Part shown: piece after piece, positions 26,226 to 34,439 of the stretch
How positions within the stretch are numbered: position 1 is the stretch's first letter
Layout of the letters: every line of letters begins with the position of its first letter
Notes under the pieces: model-generated
Told to the model about the DNA's origin: nothing
Database searches by the model: none
What the model saw: only the letters and a program-made list of their open reading frames with translations
Source of the DNA: Lachnospiraceae bacterium
Lineage (GTDB): Bacteria; Bacillota; Clostridia; Lachnospirales; Lachnospiraceae
Direction: 5' to 3'
Assembly (NCBI GenBank): GCA_017527205.1
Contig: JAFXQK010000005.1
Location: forward strand, 89,616-153,615
Length of the DNA stretch: 64,000 bases
Position numbers and translations under genes: made by a program

Positions 26226-26383
26226 CTTTCTAAAATAAATGAAATAACTAGTTTGAGTACTCTAGGATCGCTTATTAATATTCACTTTTTTGTATTGCAT
26301 ATAAAGATTTATGTTTTATAGATTGATAAAAACATAATTAAGAACAATGACATAATATTACCAACGAAATTGACTGGGATGCA

Positions 26384-26392
26384 TGGTATAAT
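26384..26392 (+). promoter_or_regulatory. Extended -10 element before the Memo pseudogene
   Basis: TGGTATAAT matches an extended -10 (TGnTATAAT), 71 bp before the relic's ATG. No well-spaced -35 is seen. The rest of 26226-26460 is A/T-rich and I see nothing else in it. Confidence 0.45.
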
Positions 26393-26462
26393 CTTATGGA
26401 GAAAGTTAGTCAAACATAGATATGAATGTTTATGCAAGAAAGCATACAAGGGAGAATAGATC

Positions 26463-27049
26463 ATGGGAGTTGTAGCTGCATTTATAGTTCCGCGTCCACC
26501 TTTGATTCTTCATGAGGTTGGGAAGAGACTAGGAAGAGCAGATTCAAGAGACAAGGGATGCGTTTTTTCGAGGTAGGTAGAGAAATAGCGAAAATTCGTC
26601 CCAATACCATTGTGATTTCCAGTCCGCATGCAACTATGTATGCGGATTATTTTCTTGTTTCTCCAGGGGAGAGGGCTACAGAGTCTTTTCGGGATTTTCG
26701 TGCTCCGGAGGTTGTACTCGAAGAGGAGTATGACGCGGAATTCGTGGAGACCATGGAGCGTTTTGCGAAAAAGAAGAATTATCCTCTGGGAACGGAAGGG
26801 GAAAGGGATCCTAGCCTCGATCATGGAACGATGGTGCCATTATACTTTATCCGAAAACATTATGGAGGAGTTAAGATTGTTCGTATCGGATCATCAGGGC
26901 TTCCGCTTTATGAGCATTATCGCGTTGGGACGCTAATCCAAAAAGTAGTAGAGTATTTGAGTAGGCGTATTGTTTATATTGCCAGCGGCGATTTGTCGGA
27001 TAAGTATGTTTATACGGGAGATTGCAGAAAAACCTTAATAGGGAAGTGA
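26463..27049 (+). pseudogene. Frameshifted Memo-domain relic fused to the end of a radical SAM gene
   Basis: The start (ATGGGAGTTGTAGC) and most of the sequence are a close copy of the Memo half of the intact gene at 28045. Small indels around 26520-26570 break the frame, so only an internal 163-residue frame stays open. After SGDLSDK, matching SGDLSHK of the intact gene, the sequence jumps to YVYTGDCRK. That matches KYVYTGNC, the last residues of the radical SAM enzyme at 29550. The rest of Memo, AMMECR1 and nearly all of the radical SAM gene are deleted. This is the scar of a second AmmeMemoRadiSam operon. Confidence 0.88.
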
Positions 27050-27081
27050 AGCGAAATGCAAAGCGTTTTCCTGATCAAGCC

Positions 27082-27190
27082 TTGACATTTATTGTGATTT
27101 GCGATATCTCTACCATATCGGACATCTTTCTTGGATGTCCTTCTATTGATAACTTTGGCGATTCAGCCAGTTTTCCCGTTTGAATTTGGG
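27082..27190 (+). ncRNA. Dispersed sRNA-like repeat, copy 1 (divergent)
   Basis: TTGACA (27082-27087), 17 bp and TATCTC form a promoter-like pair. The 7-bp hairpin GGACATC/GATGTCC (27120-27140) with a 7-nt loop follows. Then comes TTGATAACTTTGGCGATTCA, continuing GCCAGTTTTCCCG. Copies 2-4 have the same layout, but here three hairpin pairs are changed on both sides. A 64-codon frame over this stretch is not conserved in the other copies. Confidence 0.6.
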
Positions 27191-27323
27191 ATTTTTAAAT
27201 GGGACAATTATGCCTTTGTATGGTTTTGCGTGATGAAAGAAGGCATAAAATGGGTCATGTTTTTATGGGCGTTATGTCAGGTTCTTTCGATATATGAATT
27301 TGGTAAAGATGGAGGTAAAATGT

Positions 27324-27366
27324 GATAACATATTTGTTATTGACATGCAATAACAAATATGTTATC
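27324..27366 (+). promoter_or_regulatory. Operator palindrome of the toxin-antitoxin operon
   Basis: GATAACATATTTGTTATTG (27324-27342) and CAATAACAAATATGTTATC (27348-27366) are a perfect 19-bp inverted repeat around ACATG. TTGACA lies at its centre (27340-27345) and a weak -10 (TATCGT) at its right edge. A bound repressor would cover the promoter, as expected for autoregulation by the downstream Xre antitoxin. Confidence 0.78.
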
Positions 27367-27383
27367 GTATATATGAAAAGCAA

Positions 27384-27774
27384 ATGTATAAGATTGAGGT
27401 CTATGAAGAAGAAAATGGTTATAGTGAATTGGATAACTACCTTAGTGGATTGAAAGAAAAAGCACAAAGTAACAAAGATGTGAGAGTGCTATTTAATAAA
27501 ATTGTCGCATATATTGATATGTTGGCAGAGAAAGAAAACTATTATCGGGGAGCCTTATGTAAAGCATTTGGATGGAGAAATATGGGAATTAAGGCCATTA
27601 TCTAATCGAATTTTGTTCGCGGGTTATGCAAATGGAACATTTGTTTTGTTGCATCAATTTGTGAAGAGAACCAAAAAGACTCCACATAGAGAAATCAAAA
27701 ATGCCAAACAGGAATATCGGGATTATTTAAGGAGGAAGGGACAAAATGACCACATGGAACGAATTAAGAAATAA
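27384..27774 (+). pseudogene. HigB/RelE-like toxin split by a +1 frameshift
   Basis: The first frame gives MYKIEVYEEENGYSELDNYL through AEKENYY, then drifts into nonsense and stops at 27605. The second frame continues the expected Gp49/HigB-like sequence: [40 protein letters not shown] and [14 protein letters not shown]. The switch lies in TATCGGGGAGCC near 27550; one G fewer in GGGG would restore a toxin of about 129 residues. Such enzymes cut mRNA on the ribosome. The coding end overlaps the antitoxin start by 29 bp. It is either an inactivated toxin or a homopolymer error in the assembly. Confidence 0.82.
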
Positions 27775-28027
27775 ATTGAACATATCAGAGGAAGATGAAG
27801 CTTTAATTGCATTGGAGAGAGACTTGATTAGAACCCTTGTGGCGTTACGAGAGGAGCAAGGCATGTCTCAGGCGGAATTGGCGTCCAAATGTGGCGTAAA
27901 GCAGCCAATGATCGCAAGAATGGAAAAGTCAATCCATTCTCCGCAAGTTGATAGCTTGTTAAAAGTTTTATTACAATTAGGCTATACTTTGAAAATAGTA
28001 CCTCTTTCAGTGCAAGAAGAAATATAA
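27746..28027 (+). CDS. HigA-like Xre-family antitoxin
   Basis: A 93-residue helix-turn-helix protein. The HTH core reads [20 protein letters not shown], then [20 protein letters not shown]. It should neutralise the adjacent HigB-like toxin and repress the operon through the palindrome at 27324-27366. AAGGAGG lies upstream of the ATG. It remains intact although the toxin frame is broken. Confidence 0.88.
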   Translation: MTTWNELRNKLNISEEDEALIALERDLIRTLVALREEQGMSQAELASKCGVKQPMIARMEKSIHSPQVDSLLKVLLQLGYTLKIVPLSVQEEI

Positions 28028-28044
28028 TGTTTGGGGGGAATGTC

Positions 28045-29454
28045 ATGGGAATTATTGCTGCGTTTATAGTACCGCATCCACCGCTAATTCTTCATGAGGT
28101 TGGAAGGGGCGAGGAGGAAAAGATTCGGGAGACGAGGGATGCATATTTTGAGGTGGGGAGAGAAATAGCGAAAATTTGTCCAGATACCATTGTGATTTCT
28201 AGCCCGCATGCGACTATGTATGCAGATTATTTTCATGTCTCGCCTGGGGAGAGAGCGACAGGGTCTTTTCAGGCATTTCGGGCTCCGGAGGTTGTTCTTA
28301 ATGAAGAATATGATACGGAATTTGTGAAGACCATGGAGCGTTTTGCGAGGAAGAAGAATTATCCTCTTGGAACGGAAGGGGAAAGGAATCCTGGCCTTGA
28401 TCATGGAACGATGGTGCCATTATACTTTATCCGAAAGCATTATGGAGGAGCTAAGATTGTTCGTATCGGATTATCGGGGCTTCCACTTTATGAGCATTAT
28501 CGCGTTGGGACTATAGTCAAAAAGGTGGCAGAATATTTGGACAGACGCGTTGTTTATATCGCTAGTGGTGATTTGTCGCATAAGCTCCAGACATATGGGC
28601 CATATGGGTTTGCCCCGGAAGGTCTGGAGTATGATAAAAGAATCATGGAGGTCTGCCGATGGGCAGAGTTCGATAAACTGTTTGATTTCTCTGAGGATTT
28701 TTGTGAAAAAGCTGCGGAATGTGGGCATAGATCCTTCGTCATGATGGCGGGCGCGTTAGATGGAATGAAGGTACAAGCAAAGGTTTATAGTCATCAGGAT
28801 GTGACTGGGGTTGGTTATGGTGTCTGCAGCTTTGAAGCGACAGGCGAGGATGAGGGGAGAAGGTTCCTCCGACAACGCGAATGGCTGGAAGCAGAGGAGA
28901 TCAGGGCGAAGAGAATGGAAGAAGATATCTATGTACAGCTGGCAAGAGTTTCAGTGGAAAGCTATATCATGAGCCATAAGAGGCTAAATGTTTCGGAAGC
29001 TGCAAAAGAGCTTTACATGAAGGAATTGCCCGAAGAGTTTTTGACGAAACGAGCGGGGGCTTTTGTATCCATTCATAAATTTGGCGCATTAAGGGGATGC
29101 ATCGGAACCATCCTTCCGACGAGAGAAAACTTGGCTCAGGAAATTCTTCAAAATGCAATCAGCGCATCAACGGAGGATCCAAGATTTTCTGCAATTACGG
29201 AGAGGGAATTGCCTTATCTCGAGATTTCGGTGGATGTTTTAGGGATGCCAGAAGTTGTGGAGTCTGAGAAGGATTTGGATTGTAAGAAATACGGTGTCAT
29301 CGTGACCAATGGCCGAAGGCGCGGGCTTCTTTTGCCGGATCTGGAAGGTGTAGATACGGTTGAACAGCAGATTGCGATAGCAAAGAGGAAGGCTGGGATT
29401 GACGAAGAGGAAAAGGTTAGTCTGCAAAGGTTTGAGGTTGTAAGGCACACTTGA
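28045..29454 (+). CDS. AmmeMemoRadiSam system fused Memo-AMMECR1 protein
   Basis: A 469-residue fusion. The N-terminal half is a Memo/LigB-like class III dioxygenase-fold domain (about 1-270) with FIVPHPPLILHEVG, SPHATMYADYFHV, DHGTMVPLYFI and SGDLSHKLQ. The C-terminal half is AMMECR1 (about 290-469), including GAFVSIHKFGALRGCIGTIL and NAISASTEDPRFSAITEREL. With the next gene it forms the three-part AmmeMemoRadiSam set, whose biochemical role is not established. The frame opens at 28027, but the ATG at 28045 is preferred: it follows GGGGGGAA and matches the start of the relic copy at 26463. Confidence 0.9.
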   Translation: MGIIAAFIVPHPPLILHEVGRGEEEKIRETRDAYFEVGREIAKICPDTIVISSPHATMYADYFHVSPGERATGSFQAFRAPEVVLNEEYDTEFVKTMERFARKKNYPLGTEGERNPGLDHGTMVPLYFIRKHYGGAKIVRIGLSGLPLYEHYRVGTIVKKVAEYLDRRVVYIASGDLSHKLQTYGPYGFAPEGLEYDKRIMEVCRWAEFDKLFDFSEDFCEKAAECGHRSFVMMAGALDGMKVQAKVYSHQDVTGVGYGVCSFEATGEDEGRRFLRQREWLEAEEIRAKRMEEDIYVQLARVSVESYIMSHKRLNVSEAAKELYMKELPEEFLTKRAGAFVSIHKFGALRGCIGTILPTRENLAQEILQNAISASTEDPRFSAITERELPYLEISVDVLGMPEVVESEKDLDCKKYGVIVTNGRRRGLLLPDLEGVDTVEQQIAIAKRKAGIDEEEKVSLQRFEVVRHT

Positions 29455-29549
29455 TCAATGCGGGGAAAATAGAGTTTAATACTGCAGAATTAAAAAGAAG
29501 CGAGGAGTTATTTTCTTGCGAGATAGTGGAAGTGATAAGAAGGTGAAAG

Positions 29550-30392
29550 ATGAGCAGATGTAACACATGTTTTCGACATTGCGAGATCAAGGAGGGCGGT
29601 CTTGGGTTTTGCGGGGCGCGTACCTGTAAGGATGGAATCGTAAAAGCTGAGAATTACGGGCTGGTGACATCAGTAGCCTTGGATCCAATTGAAAAGAAAC
29701 CGCTGTATCATTTTTACCCTGGAAGCAAAATCCTTTCCGTGGGCAGCTATGGGTGTAATTTGCACTGTCCATTTTGCCAAAATGATGAGATTTCCTGGTC
29801 AGAGAGGGCTTATCGATATGCAAATACGGCTGAATACCTCTCGCCTGAGGAGTTGACAGAGATGGCAATACAGCTAAAGCCTAGAGGCAATATTGGTGTT
29901 GCTTTTACATACAATGAGCCTCTGATTGGATGGGAGTATGTACTAGATACTGCAAAGTTAATCAGGGCCGCGGGTATGAAAAATGTCATTGTTACGAACG
30001 GTACGGCGGAGCTTTCCGTACTTGAAAAGCTGGCTCCCTATATAGATTCCATGAATATAGACATTAAGGGATTTACGGATGAATATTACAGGGATCTACT
30101 AAAGGGCGACCGACAGACGGTAATGGAGTTTATTGAGGCTGCAGCAAAAGTATGCCATATCGAGCTGACTACATTGGTCATTCCAAACGAAAACGATTCC
30201 AAAAGTGAGATGCGGGAGCTTTCAAGCTGGATCGCAGGCTTGGATGGAAAAGGAGAAATTCCTTATCACATTTCAAGATTCTTCCCGTGTTTTCATATGA
30301 CGGACCGAGCGGCTACGGATATTGGAAAGGTCTATAGGCTTGCTGAAGTTGCAAGGGAGAAGCTAAAGTATGTATATACGGGGAATTGCTGA
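29550..30392 (+). CDS. AmmeMemoRadiSam system radical SAM enzyme
   Basis: A 280-residue radical SAM protein. The cluster-binding CxxxCxxC is Cys69, Cys73 and Cys76 (GCNLHCPFC). A cysteine-rich N-terminus (CNTCFRHC, CGARTC) precedes it, as in PflA-like members. YNEPLIGWEYVLDTA, VTNGTAE and MNIDIKGFTDEYY follow the usual barrel order. It lies 95 bp after the Memo-AMMECR1 gene and is probably cotranscribed with it. Its final codons match the end of the relic at 26463-27049. Confidence 0.93.
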   Translation: MSRCNTCFRHCEIKEGGLGFCGARTCKDGIVKAENYGLVTSVALDPIEKKPLYHFYPGSKILSVGSYGCNLHCPFCQNDEISWSERAYRYANTAEYLSPEELTEMAIQLKPRGNIGVAFTYNEPLIGWEYVLDTAKLIRAAGMKNVIVTNGTAELSVLEKLAPYIDSMNIDIKGFTDEYYRDLLKGDRQTVMEFIEAAAKVCHIELTTLVIPNENDSKSEMRELSSWIAGLDGKGEIPYHISRFFPCFHMTDRAATDIGKVYRLAEVAREKLKYVYTGNC

Positions 30393-30413
30393 AAACTGTA
30401 TACTACGAAGTTA

Positions 30414-30442
30414 TTGCATGAGGACTGATGTGGTGCTATAAT
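30414..30442 (+). promoter_or_regulatory. Promoter for the YqeY-type gene
   Basis: TTGCAT (30414-30419) and a perfect TATAAT (30437-30442) are spaced 17 bp apart. A small hairpin (GCTGGCAAT/ATTGCCGGC, 30459-30479) follows in the leader. Confidence 0.75.
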
Positions 30443-30500
30443 TTTGTTAACATAAAAGGCTGGCAATAGGATTGCCGGCAAGGGAAGGCAGGGAAGACCA

Positions 30501-30938
30501 ATGAAATTAGAAACATTACAGAGTGCCATGATTGAGGCGATGAAGGCGCGTGACAAGGCGAGAAAGGATTCAATCGCTACGCTCGTATCCGCTGCAAAGA
30601 AGGCGGGTATTGACGCAGGATGCCGTGAGGCGATTCCTGAGGAGATGGTTGATCAGGCGATCTTAAAGGAACTCAAAGCTGTCAAGGAGCAGGTTGAGAC
30701 TTGCCCGAAGGAGAGAGCAGAGCTGCTTGCGGAGTATCAGGCGAGACTGGCAGTCTTTGAGGAGTTTGCACCGAAGATGATGAGCACAGAGGAGATCAAA
30801 GCATTTGTGCAAGAGAAGTTTGCAGATATTGTTGCGACAAAGAATAAAGGAGCGATCATGAAAGCCGTGATGCCTGAACTTAAGGGAAAGGCGGACGGAA
30901 AGGAAATCGGAGCCGTCGTTGCAGAGCTTTGTAAGTGA
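30501..30938 (+). CDS. GatB/YqeY domain protein
   Basis: A 145-residue helical protein typical of the YqeY family: LQSAMIEAMKARDKARKDSI at the start, ELAEYQ-like ELLAEYQARLAVFEEFAPKM, MSTEEIKAFVQE, and GAIMKAVMPELKGKADGK near the end. The domain resembles the tRNA-binding tail of GatB; the free-standing protein's function is not firmly known. It has its own promoter. Confidence 0.93.
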   Translation: MKLETLQSAMIEAMKARDKARKDSIATLVSAAKKAGIDAGCREAIPEEMVDQAILKELKAVKEQVETCPKERAELLAEYQARLAVFEEFAPKMMSTEEIKAFVQEKFADIVATKNKGAIMKAVMPELKGKADGKEIGAVVAELCK

Positions 30939-31004
30939 TCGCAAACAAGGATTGGATATAAATTTAGACAATTTTGTTAGAAATCTAAAATTTTTATAAA
31001 TTAT

Positions 31005-31058
31005 GCTCGGGGGGAGCCATTTGTAACGATTTATCAATGGCCTTCCACGGGCTTTTTT
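31005..31058 (+). terminator. Terminator after the YqeY-type gene
   Basis: GCTCGGGGGGAGCCATTTG pairs imperfectly with CAATGGCCTTCCACGGGC, followed by TTTTTT. Confidence 0.75.
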
Positions 31059-31059
31059 A

Positions 31060-31088
31060 TTGACTGTAAAGGCAAATTGATGTAAAAT
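31060..31088 (+). promoter_or_regulatory. Promoter of the second surface operon
   Basis: TTGACT (31060-31065) and TAAAAT (31083-31088) are spaced 17 bp apart, with TG directly before the -10. It abuts the preceding terminator and matches the promoters at 11863 and 24592. Confidence 0.7.
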
Positions 31089-31094
31089 TATAGC

Positions 31095-31321
31095 TGTAGA
31101 AGTATATTCTTTTGTAAAAAATGCCGATATATATTGTGATAACCACCTTTAGGCAGAAATGCCCATAAGGAGGCAACTGCATTTTAAAATATGCTTTGAA
31201 ATAGGATGGAAACGCAAAACATCGGCAATTGCTATAACGCGTAAAACAAAGCAAACTTGGGAAACTAATGCAATGATTTTGCATAAACTGCTATAGAGAA
31301 CAAGCAAGGGTGGAATGACGC
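31095..31321 (+). ncRNA. Structured 5' leader of the second surface operon
   Basis: About 225 nt without a gene. ATGCCGAT (about 31121) is complementary to ATCGGCA (about 31221), closing a domain of about 110 nt. That domain contains CCACCTTTAGGC, GGAGGCAACTGC and GGATGGAAACGC segments. I do not recognise a known riboswitch class. A leader RNA is supported by the promoter position and the closing stem only. Confidence 0.45.
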
Positions 31322-32416
31322 ATGGGTAAGCAAAAGGAAGATGAGGAGAAAAAAGATCGCACCGCTTTATTGTTACAAGAGCGAAAAAAGATTATATATA
31401 ACCTCGTGCTGGTAGTGACAGCTTCTATTGTGGTGCTTATCGGTATTTTAACCATGGCGTGGTTTGCCAAGAATACTAAAACTGGAACGGGGGGAATGAA
31501 CGTTTCCGTCCGAGCCAACGGTTTTGAACTTCAGGTGAGCGGTACGACGATAGGTTTTAGTGATCTTTATCAGCATATTGATTCTAAGTATAGTAGAAAC
31601 AATGGCACAACAACTAATTCTTCTGGAGGTGGACAAATCATCAGATGGAGAATGGACACGGGAGATGATGAACTTCAGCCAGGTTCGCAAGGAGAACTAC
31701 ATTTTACGGCAATATCTACAGGAGCAAATATTAACAACCTTAAGTATAATCTTCATGTGACGGCATATGATGCCATAACTCATGTGGAATCAACTACGGA
31801 TGAAAACGATAATGTAATTGAAACTCAAGTGCTTGAAGGCCTTAAGCCAATAATATCTACAGAAGGATATACAGGTGCTGAGCTTGATGCTGCTGATTAT
31901 ATTAATTATCATGTTATGTTTTTTACCGGCAGACATGGCACATCAAAAGAAAACTATGAGTACTATGGCTTCATTGATGACAAGGATTTGTTTGATTTGA
32001 CATTGGATAATGGGGCTGGTACGATATATTGGATTTGGCCTAATACGCTAGGTCAGATTGCTCTTGAAACAGAAGATACATCCTATATCAACGGAAATCC
32101 ACTGCTGTATAAGCCTTCTGATGAAGGGATAGTATCACTTACGGAAGAAGAGCTAGCAGAACACCAAGAAGAATTAGAAATTTACGAGAGCGATCGTGCT
32201 AAAATGACGGCATATTTGAAAACACATGAGGCGGACATTTTTTCTGGAACTGAGAATTACAGTGACTTGATTGATGCAATGTATACAAACAGATCAAATG
32301 GGGATTCCTATAGAACTCAGTTTGCTCAATTAAGCGATGGTTACAACACGGCAGATCAGACCATAGGCAAAAATGTTGATTATGTGCTTATCGAAATGCT
32401 GGTAAACACCAATTGA
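31322..32416 (+). CDS. SipW-dependent-type exported protein, paralogue 7
   Basis: A 364-residue protein with a Lys/Glu-rich lead and a helix at about 27-45 ending GILTMAWFAKNTKTGTG, a SipW-type signal. The body is Asn/Thr/Asp-rich with beta-strand character. It lacks the LEPVST and WLEGxDxxC motifs of the first operon, so it belongs to a different branch. It heads an operon that ends with the giant secreted protein. GGGTGGAATG precedes the start. Function unknown; a surface fibre or adhesin accessory role is inferred from context. Confidence 0.68.
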   Translation: MGKQKEDEEKKDRTALLLQERKKIIYNLVLVVTASIVVLIGILTMAWFAKNTKTGTGGMNVSVRANGFELQVSGTTIGFSDLYQHIDSKYSRNNGTTTNSSGGGQIIRWRMDTGDDELQPGSQGELHFTAISTGANINNLKYNLHVTAYDAITHVESTTDENDNVIETQVLEGLKPIISTEGYTGAELDAADYINYHVMFFTGRHGTSKENYEYYGFIDDKDLFDLTLDNGAGTIYWIWPNTLGQIALETEDTSYINGNPLLYKPSDEGIVSLTEEELAEHQEELEIYESDRAKMTAYLKTHEADIFSGTENYSDLIDAMYTNRSNGDSYRTQFAQLSDGYNTADQTIGKNVDYVLIEMLVNTN

Positions 32417-32452
32417 ATGACATAGTGTAAAGTAAAATTGGAGAAAGCGGAT

Positions 32453-33352
32453 ATGATAAAGTTGATAAATGAATTTAATAAATTATCCATAAGCCGCAAA
32501 ATTCAGCTTGCGGCAGCTTTTCTCGTTACGATTTCATTGCTAATAGCTGTGCCAACGGTTGCCTGGTTAAATTATCAACGAGAGATTGTAAAATTGCAGA
32601 AGATAAAAAGCCCAAATGTTTTATATCTCAGCGCTGCCCATAGAGAAGACAGTGTTAACTTTGAAGTTAAAGGAATAGATGCAGATGAAGTGTTAAAAGA
32701 TGGATATGGAAATTCTATACATGGCTCAGATGATAAAGAACAAAAAATAACGCATAAGGATTATGTTTTCTGTGTAACAGGAGATGCGGTCGATAAGTTT
32801 ACTATACAGCTGGCTTATACGACGAATAATCCTTTTGAATATGAGGTTTATGCAGCTAAAGAAGTAACTGCATCTGAGGTTGTAAAAAAGTCGGGTGAGG
32901 AGTTTGGATATGTCGAATACACATTGACAGGTAACGGAGTTACGGGAATGCCGGCTGTGAGTGGTGATGAATATCATACTGGTGCAACATCTGGCACAAA
33001 ACTGTATTATCAGATTGATACTACGATTACTGACCATGGTGTTGCGGTTGACGGAAAGTATTCCGGATATTTTAGAAATCTAGCATCGGGTTCTAGTGGT
33101 TCGAATCAAGATGCAAAGAATTCTGGAGCGTATCATGAGTTGACTTATGATAATTACACTCATGTGGAGAAAGATGCAGAGCCGGTATACTGGCAGGCCC
33201 AGAATGTATCTGCGTTTCCGACGGGTACAAACTCAAACAAGGACGCATTCAGCAGGCATTTCATACTGCGAGTAAAATGGGATCCCGATGATTTTGATAA
33301 TACATCCAAGGAAACGGACATTCTTTATATAACAGTTAAGGCAACTAGGTAA
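32453..33352 (+). CDS. Membrane-anchored or SipW-type exported protein, paralogue 8
   Basis: A 299-residue protein with a helix at about 18-37 ending AVPTVAWLNYQRE, a weaker AW-type signal. The body is Asp/Asn/Thr-rich, with many Tyr and no recognised domain. The frame opens at a TTG (32438), but GGAGAAAG then gives the ATG at 32453 a normal spacing. It lies between paralogues 7 and 9 in the same direction. Confidence 0.62.
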   Translation: MIKLINEFNKLSISRKIQLAAAFLVTISLLIAVPTVAWLNYQREIVKLQKIKSPNVLYLSAAHREDSVNFEVKGIDADEVLKDGYGNSIHGSDDKEQKITHKDYVFCVTGDAVDKFTIQLAYTTNNPFEYEVYAAKEVTASEVVKKSGEEFGYVEYTLTGNGVTGMPAVSGDEYHTGATSGTKLYYQIDTTITDHGVAVDGKYSGYFRNLASGSSGSNQDAKNSGAYHELTYDNYTHVEKDAEPVYWQAQNVSAFPTGTNSNKDAFSRHFILRVKWDPDDFDNTSKETDILYITVKATR

Positions 33353-33388
33353 TATGTTAAAATACTAGAGGAGAGGAGAACAGCACCA

Positions 33389-34402
33389 ATGGGCAAACAG
33401 AGATTTCTTAAGTTCATTAAGAAGCAATGGATAATGATCTGGCTCATTGTGGCTTCCGTTGCTTTGGTAACAGTTATTTCCTTTGCTGCATATAAAGATG
33501 CAAATAACAGAATAAAGCGTGTTTTTGTAGCGTCAAAACAAATAGATTTTCTTTTCACTTCGAATTATCTTATTCGTGAAAGTAACTATAATTCGGTAAG
33601 TTTTAATGAGGCAGACGCAAAAACATTTGGCGTGTACATCAGAAACTATGATCCTTCTAGTGGAGGGGTTCATGAGGGAACGATTACATATTCATTACAT
33701 GCTGAATTAGCGCATAAAACCATGGTGGCATATAACACTGTTACAGATTCTGCAGCTCTTCAATCATGGACATCGGAAAATATGAGTATACAAATAAGCG
33801 ATGGTACTCATACGATTACCTTATCAGGAAATACTTTAAGCGGAGATGTTTCTTCAGTGGAGCTTCCTGATACGGACCCTGTTACTGGTAATGGTAGCGG
33901 TAAAAGAAATACTCATCAATGGAATGTCACATTCACAAACATTCCGCTGGATTCCGATTATTGCGTAACAATTACAGCAACACCCACAGATGGAAGTGGG
34001 GCAATAACATCTACGCTAGGAATTGGTAGCTTTCCGGATACGCAGAACGATGGTTGGACGTGTATGATTTCAGATGACAAATCTAAAGAAATAATTAATT
34101 ACGATGCATTTAACTATTTTATAGCAGGAAGTGGCGGAACTACATTGTATTTCAGTTACGATGCGAATTGTTTGGAAATAAATCCAGTTTTCTGCACATA
34201 TCACACGGAAGCAACGCTATATGAAAGCTATCATGGGAGTACTACAGAAGGTAGAACTGGTTGGAAAACCCTAGTGATAGCGGTAGGAACTGCCAATCGT
34301 TATGATTTGCAGATGTATAAGTTGAATCCATCCTCGCAACCCATGTGGTCAGATCTTGATCCGGCAAATAAGTCATGGGTTGAATTTGAAATCGAAGAAT
34401 GA
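33389..34402 (+). CDS. Membrane-anchored surface protein, paralogue 9
   Basis: A 337-residue protein with one N-terminal helix (about 14-33, MIWLIVASVALVTVISFAAY). It has no AWF motif, so it may stay anchored. The exterior is Thr/Ser/Asn-rich and has a short Gly-rich stretch (TGNGSGKRNTHQW). Good AGGAGAGGAG ribosome site. Function unknown; it is adjacent to the giant protein, 37 bp upstream, and probably works with it. Confidence 0.62.
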   Translation: MGKQRFLKFIKKQWIMIWLIVASVALVTVISFAAYKDANNRIKRVFVASKQIDFLFTSNYLIRESNYNSVSFNEADAKTFGVYIRNYDPSSGGVHEGTITYSLHAELAHKTMVAYNTVTDSAALQSWTSENMSIQISDGTHTITLSGNTLSGDVSSVELPDTDPVTGNGSGKRNTHQWNVTFTNIPLDSDYCVTITATPTDGSGAITSTLGIGSFPDTQNDGWTCMISDDKSKEIINYDAFNYFIAGSGGTTLYFSYDANCLEINPVFCTYHTEATLYESYHGSTTEGRTGWKTLVIAVGTANRYDLQMYKLNPSSQPMWSDLDPANKSWVEFEIEE

Positions 34403-34439
34403 TTAGTTGTGTCGTATTGTACATGGGAGTTGATAGACA

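Noticed and set aside
27131..27325. 64-codon membrane protein gene
   Set aside because: It overlaps a divergent copy of the dispersed repeat, has no ribosome site and is not conserved in the other copies.
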